DNA of 7,450 nt from an uncultured Eggerthellaceae bacterium (GTDB lineage Bacteria > Actinomycetota > Coriobacteriia > Coriobacteriales > Eggerthellaceae). Within the stretch, counting starts at the first letter, position 1. Each line of letters begins with the position of its first letter. The position numbers were made by a program, and so were the translations under genes. The stretch spans positions 1 to 7,450 of the forward strand of contig CAKUDT010000065.1 in NCBI GenBank assembly GCA_934645125.1, in the 5' to 3' direction. The notes under the pieces were generated by a model. That model did not search any database, was not told where the DNA came from, and saw only the letters and a list, made by a program, of their open reading frames with translations. This document shows positions 5,285 through 7,450 of the stretch, in pieces.

Positions 5285-5297
5285 CGCTCCCGCATGC

Positions 5298-6611
5298 CTA
5301 ACCCCCGGTGCGGGGAAGGCGCGCGGTAAACGTGGTGCCATCCTCGGCGGAGCTGGTCACGCTCAGTTCGCCACCGTGTTGCTGCACAATTTTTTGGGCA
5401 ATGGCCAATCCCAGACCAAAGCTGTGTTCGCCATCGTTGTTGCTGCGGTCGCGCGATTTGTCGCTGCGGTAGAAGCGGTCGAACACGTGCGGAATGTCCT
5501 GGGGGTCAATGGGGTATCCCCAGTTGTGAACGCTTAAAATGCAATAACGACCTGCTGCTTTAAGAGAAACCGTTATGCTTGTGTCCCTTTCGGCGTACTT
5601 GCATGCGTTATCGACTAGCGTGCCAATCAGGCGCTGGAGTTTTGTAGGGTCGCCAACAACCATCATATCGGAATCGATGTCATCGTTGATCATAACGCCG
5701 CGCTCGAACGCAACGGCTTCGAACTGCAGCGAGGCCCGCTCTGCCATCTCGCTCATGTTGACGTGCTCTGTCGTCGCGGCTTGAGCCACCGCGTTTTCCG
5801 GCTGGGCGAGCGCTAGCATATCAAGCACCAGGTGCTCCATGTTTTGCGCTTCGTCCTGGATGCCCTCAATCCACTGGCTTTGCTCCGTGATGGTCGCTTG
5901 TGGCTTTTTCAACGCAATGGACGCATTCGCCATAATCACGGTGAGCGGTGTTTTCATTTCGTGGGAGGCATCGGCGATGAACTGCTGCTGGCTGTCCCAC
6001 GCGCGCTGAACCGGTCGCAGCGCCCAGCGGGAAAACGCCCAGGCCAGCGCCAGCACCAAAAGCTCAATAGCAATCCCAACCACAATAAGCGAACGATTCA
6101 GATTCGCAGTGTCTTCGACGATTGTGCGATCGGCGAAGGCATAGCACACCGATCCGTCCTCGCGCATGATTTTCTTGTAATACAGACCCGCGTCTGATAG
6201 AAAACCCTGATCATCGGAAGAAAAGAACGTGGAATCCAGAACAGATTGCAGCGTGTCGTCGTCAACAATCGCGGTGGAAAAGCGGTTGATGCTATTGACG
6301 GAAATATCGCCATTATCCTCGCGGGCAATGTAGAGCGCGATAGGAAACGCCCACGAGACTTCCTTTTTGTCGCCAATGCGCGGCGGTTTGGCGCCATCGG
6401 CGGGGGGATTCAAGTCGCGCGGACCTTTTGTTATGACGGTCTCCAAGGCGGCGTTAAGCTCAACGTAGACCGACTCGATTCTTTGATTCTGGTTTGACCA
6501 GGCAATATACGCGAAGGAAACCGCCAAGATAAGCGCTGCCACACCGCAGATGATTGCAGTGAACTTCAAGTGCAGCTTGGAAAGCAGGTCTTTTTCGGTA
6601 TGCGTGGTCAT
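5298..6611 (-). CDS. Membrane sensor histidine kinase (HisKA/HATPase_c, OmpR-partner type)
   Basis: A 437-residue sensor kinase that autophosphorylates on histidine and passes phosphate to the response regulator encoded just upstream. Membrane helix 1 is at about 17-38, an extracytoplasmic domain of about 135 residues (40-174) follows, and helix 2 is at 175-194. The H-box FIADASHEMKTPLT places phospho-His at 217. The N-box is LVDNACKY 332-339, the F-box FDRFYRSD 377-384 and the G2 box FGLGLA 398-403. Only about 22 residues separate helix 2 from His217, so there is no full HAMP domain. The G1 position reads VHNWGYPI instead of DxGxG. The ATG at 6611 has AGGA 10 bases upstream. The sensed signal is unknown; neither the extracytoplasmic domain nor the neighbours identify it. 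Confidence 0.93.
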   Translation of the reverse strand: MTTHTEKDLLSKLHLKFTAIICGVAALILAVSFAYIAWSNQNQRIESVYVELNAALETVITKGPRDLNPPADGAKPPRIGDKKEVSWAFPIALYIAREDNGDISVNSINRFSTAIVDDDTLQSVLDSTFFSSDDQGFLSDAGLYYKKIMREDGSVCYAFADRTIVEDTANLNRSLIVVGIAIELLVLALAWAFSRWALRPVQRAWDSQQQFIADASHEMKTPLTVIMANASIALKKPQATITEQSQWIEGIQDEAQNMEHLVLDMLALAQPENAVAQAATTEHVNMSEMAERASLQFEAVAFERGVMINDDIDSDMMVVGDPTKLQRLIGTLVDNACKYAERDTSITVSLKAAGRYCILSVHNWGYPIDPQDIPHVFDRFYRSDKSRDRSNNDGEHSFGLGLAIAQKIVQQHGGELSVTSSAEDGTTFTARLPRTGG

Positions 6612-6812
6612 GGCTTCGTGTTCCTTGTGGTTAGCGGTGGTCGTTGGCGTGGGGAAGGCGTTGCTCGCCAGCGGCGTCTGCGGCGTGAGCGGGCGGCAGC
6701 GGTCGGTAGCGGGTGTACCGCTGCGGGTTGCGGCGACCGCTCGCGAACGACTGCTCCCCAGGTGGTGCCGGCGTGCTAGCGGGCGCCCGCGTCCCAGGTG
6801 GCGCTTGCGGCG
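6612..6812 (-). other. Structured GC-rich spacer between regulator and kinase genes
   Basis: 201 bases separate two genes that are normally adjacent or overlapping. The spacer holds the perfect 12-base palindrome GCGGGCGCCCGC (6779-6790). It also has competing 8-bp stems: GCAGCGGT (6696-6703) with ACCGCTGC (6717-6724), or AGCGGTCG (6698-6705) with CGACCGCT (6734-6741). A diverged direct repeat begins CCCAGGTGG at about 6758 and 6794 (36-base period), and its second copy runs into the regulator stop codon. No U-run follows the stems, so both genes may still be co-transcribed. No coding potential is recognised. Confidence 0.6.
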
Positions 6813-7450
6813 CTAGTGGACGTCATCGCCCGCGCTGTTAGCGTTGCTGTCCTCGGCATCACCTTCGTCGCAGCTCAGGCGGTATCCCGTTTTGCGCAGC
6901 GACTCAATGGTCGCGCGCGAGCCCACAAAGCGGAACTTCTTCCGCAGAAATGAAATGTATGCTTCCACGTTGTTATCAACGGCTGTGCTCTCCACGCCCC
7001 AAACTTTCGCGAGCAGCTGCTCTTTCGACAGCACTTGCGTGGGATTGGAAAGCAGGATGCGTGCCAGCGAGAACTCCTTGAATCCCAGGTGAATTGACTT
7101 ATCGCCGCAGGTCAAATCGTGGCTTTCCAGGTTGAGCGTTAAATCACCGAAGGTAACGGTCTCGAAAACAACCTGCCCCTGGCGACGCAGAAGCGCGCGC
7201 AAGTGCGCCAGCAACTCGGCGGGGCTGAACGGCTTGGTCATGTAGTCATCGGCGCCAGAGTCAAGGCCCACAATCTTATCGCGCACGGTATCGCGCGCAG
7301 TCAGCAGCAAAATGGGCGTGTCAACGCGGCCGCGACGCAGCTCCTTAGCGACCTCAAAACCGTCCATCTTCGGCAGCATAACATCCAAAATGATCACATC
7401 GTAGATGCCCGAAAGTCCGTAATCCAAGCCGGACTGGCCATCGTGTACGG
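6813..7450 (-). CDS. OmpR/PhoB-family response regulator (N-terminus outside window)
   Basis: A DNA-binding response regulator, partner of the downstream kinase. The reading frame is open to the right edge, so the first part of the receiver domain is missing; seven further codons (VHDGQSG) are readable before the TTG at 7427, which is therefore not the start. Receiver landmarks are the phosphoacceptor Asp in IILDVMLP, the switch Thr in ILLLTA and the conserved Lys in YMTKPFSPAEL. The C-terminal winged-helix domain is complete (FKEFSLARILLSNPTQVLS, VWG, NNVEAYISFLRKKF, TIESLRKTGYRL), followed by an acidic tail ending GDDVH. The stop is TAG at 6815-6813. Target genes are unknown; the promoter lies outside the window. 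Confidence 0.94.
   Translation of the reverse strand, partial: VHDGQSGLDYGLSGIYDVIILDVMLPKMDGFEVAKELRRGRVDTPILLLTARDTVRDKIVGLDSGADDYMTKPFSPAELLAHLRALLRRQGQVVFETVTFGDLTLNLESHDLTCGDKSIHLGFKEFSLARILLSNPTQVLSKEQLLAKVWGVESTAVDNNVEAYISFLRKKFRFVGSRATIESLRKTGYRLSCDEGDAEDSNANSAGDDVH

Larger units (their letters stand above)
4664..5297. other. pit-kinase convergent intergenic region, no convincing gene
   Basis: This is a long gap between two convergent genes. The left half (about 4740-4930) is strongly pyrimidine-rich on the plus strand, so open frames there read as runs of Phe, Leu, Pro, Ser and Arg. None has a good ribosome binding site or family features. The right half carries the facing repeat arms (4937-4987 and 5117-5167), a duplicated unit (5052-5088), a possible minus-strand promoter and two further hairpins. 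It could contain a small RNA or the remnant of a repeat element. Confidence 0.5.

Noticed and set aside
6813..7427. TTG at 7427 as the start of the response regulator
   Set aside because: The frame stays open and receiver-like to the window edge, so the true start lies outside.
1..7450. CRISPR array, IS element, prophage or toxin-antitoxin pair
   Set aside because: No regularly spaced repeat array, transposase, integrase or paired small genes with suitable features were found on either strand.

Overview
The window looks chromosomal and moderately GC-rich. The best guess from sequence alone is a Coriobacteriia/Eggerthellaceae-type actinobacterium. The clues are a MetQ lipoprotein with a long Ser/Ala linker after the lipobox, strong AGGAGG-type ribosome binding sites, a VanS-like histidine kinase with almost no HAMP segment, and GC-rich spacers. 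This placement is inference. No phage, IS transposase, CRISPR or defence gene is visible.

Layout, left to right. (i) 1-83 (+): probable last 26 codons of an unidentified gene, then a spacer without a convincing gene. (ii) 331-508 (-): a tRNA-Thr(CGU) gene with an encoded CCA end, its own sigma-70-like promoter and a clean intrinsic terminator. (iii) 566-3007 (-): a methionine (NIL/MetNIQ-type) ABC importer, transcribed metQ (lipoprotein) then metN (ATPase) then metI (permease). metN and metI are directly abutted. metQ and metN are separated by 144 bases holding a strong hairpin with a mutually exclusive alternative fold. metN ends right after the ATPase core and lacks the C-terminal methionine-sensing domain of E. 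coli MetN. Upstream of metQ is a compact set of inverted repeats that looks like a repressor operator; I see no SAM riboswitch or T-box. (iv) 3617-4663 (+): a stand-alone PiT-family phosphate transporter, divergent from metQ across a 609-base intergenic region that contains a 22-base direct repeat. (v) 4664-5297: a 634-base gap without a convincing gene. It holds two facing 51-base arms of a diverged inverted repeat, a duplicated 25-base unit and a possible minus-strand promoter. (vi) 5298-7450 (-): a two-component pair. The OmpR/PhoB-type response regulator is cut by the right edge and lies upstream of a membrane histidine kinase, with an unusually long, structured, GC-rich 201-base spacer between them.

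The met genes form one functional unit: MetQ captures methionine outside the membrane, MetI forms the channel and MetN powers it. The response regulator and kinase form a second unit with an unknown signal. Nothing shows that the kinase pair controls pit, although the two are convergent neighbours. I see no evidence for a wholly new multi-gene system. The points most worth following are non-coding: the facing repeat between pit and the kinase gene, the metQ operator, the metQ-metN alternative hairpins, and the domain-minimal MetN.
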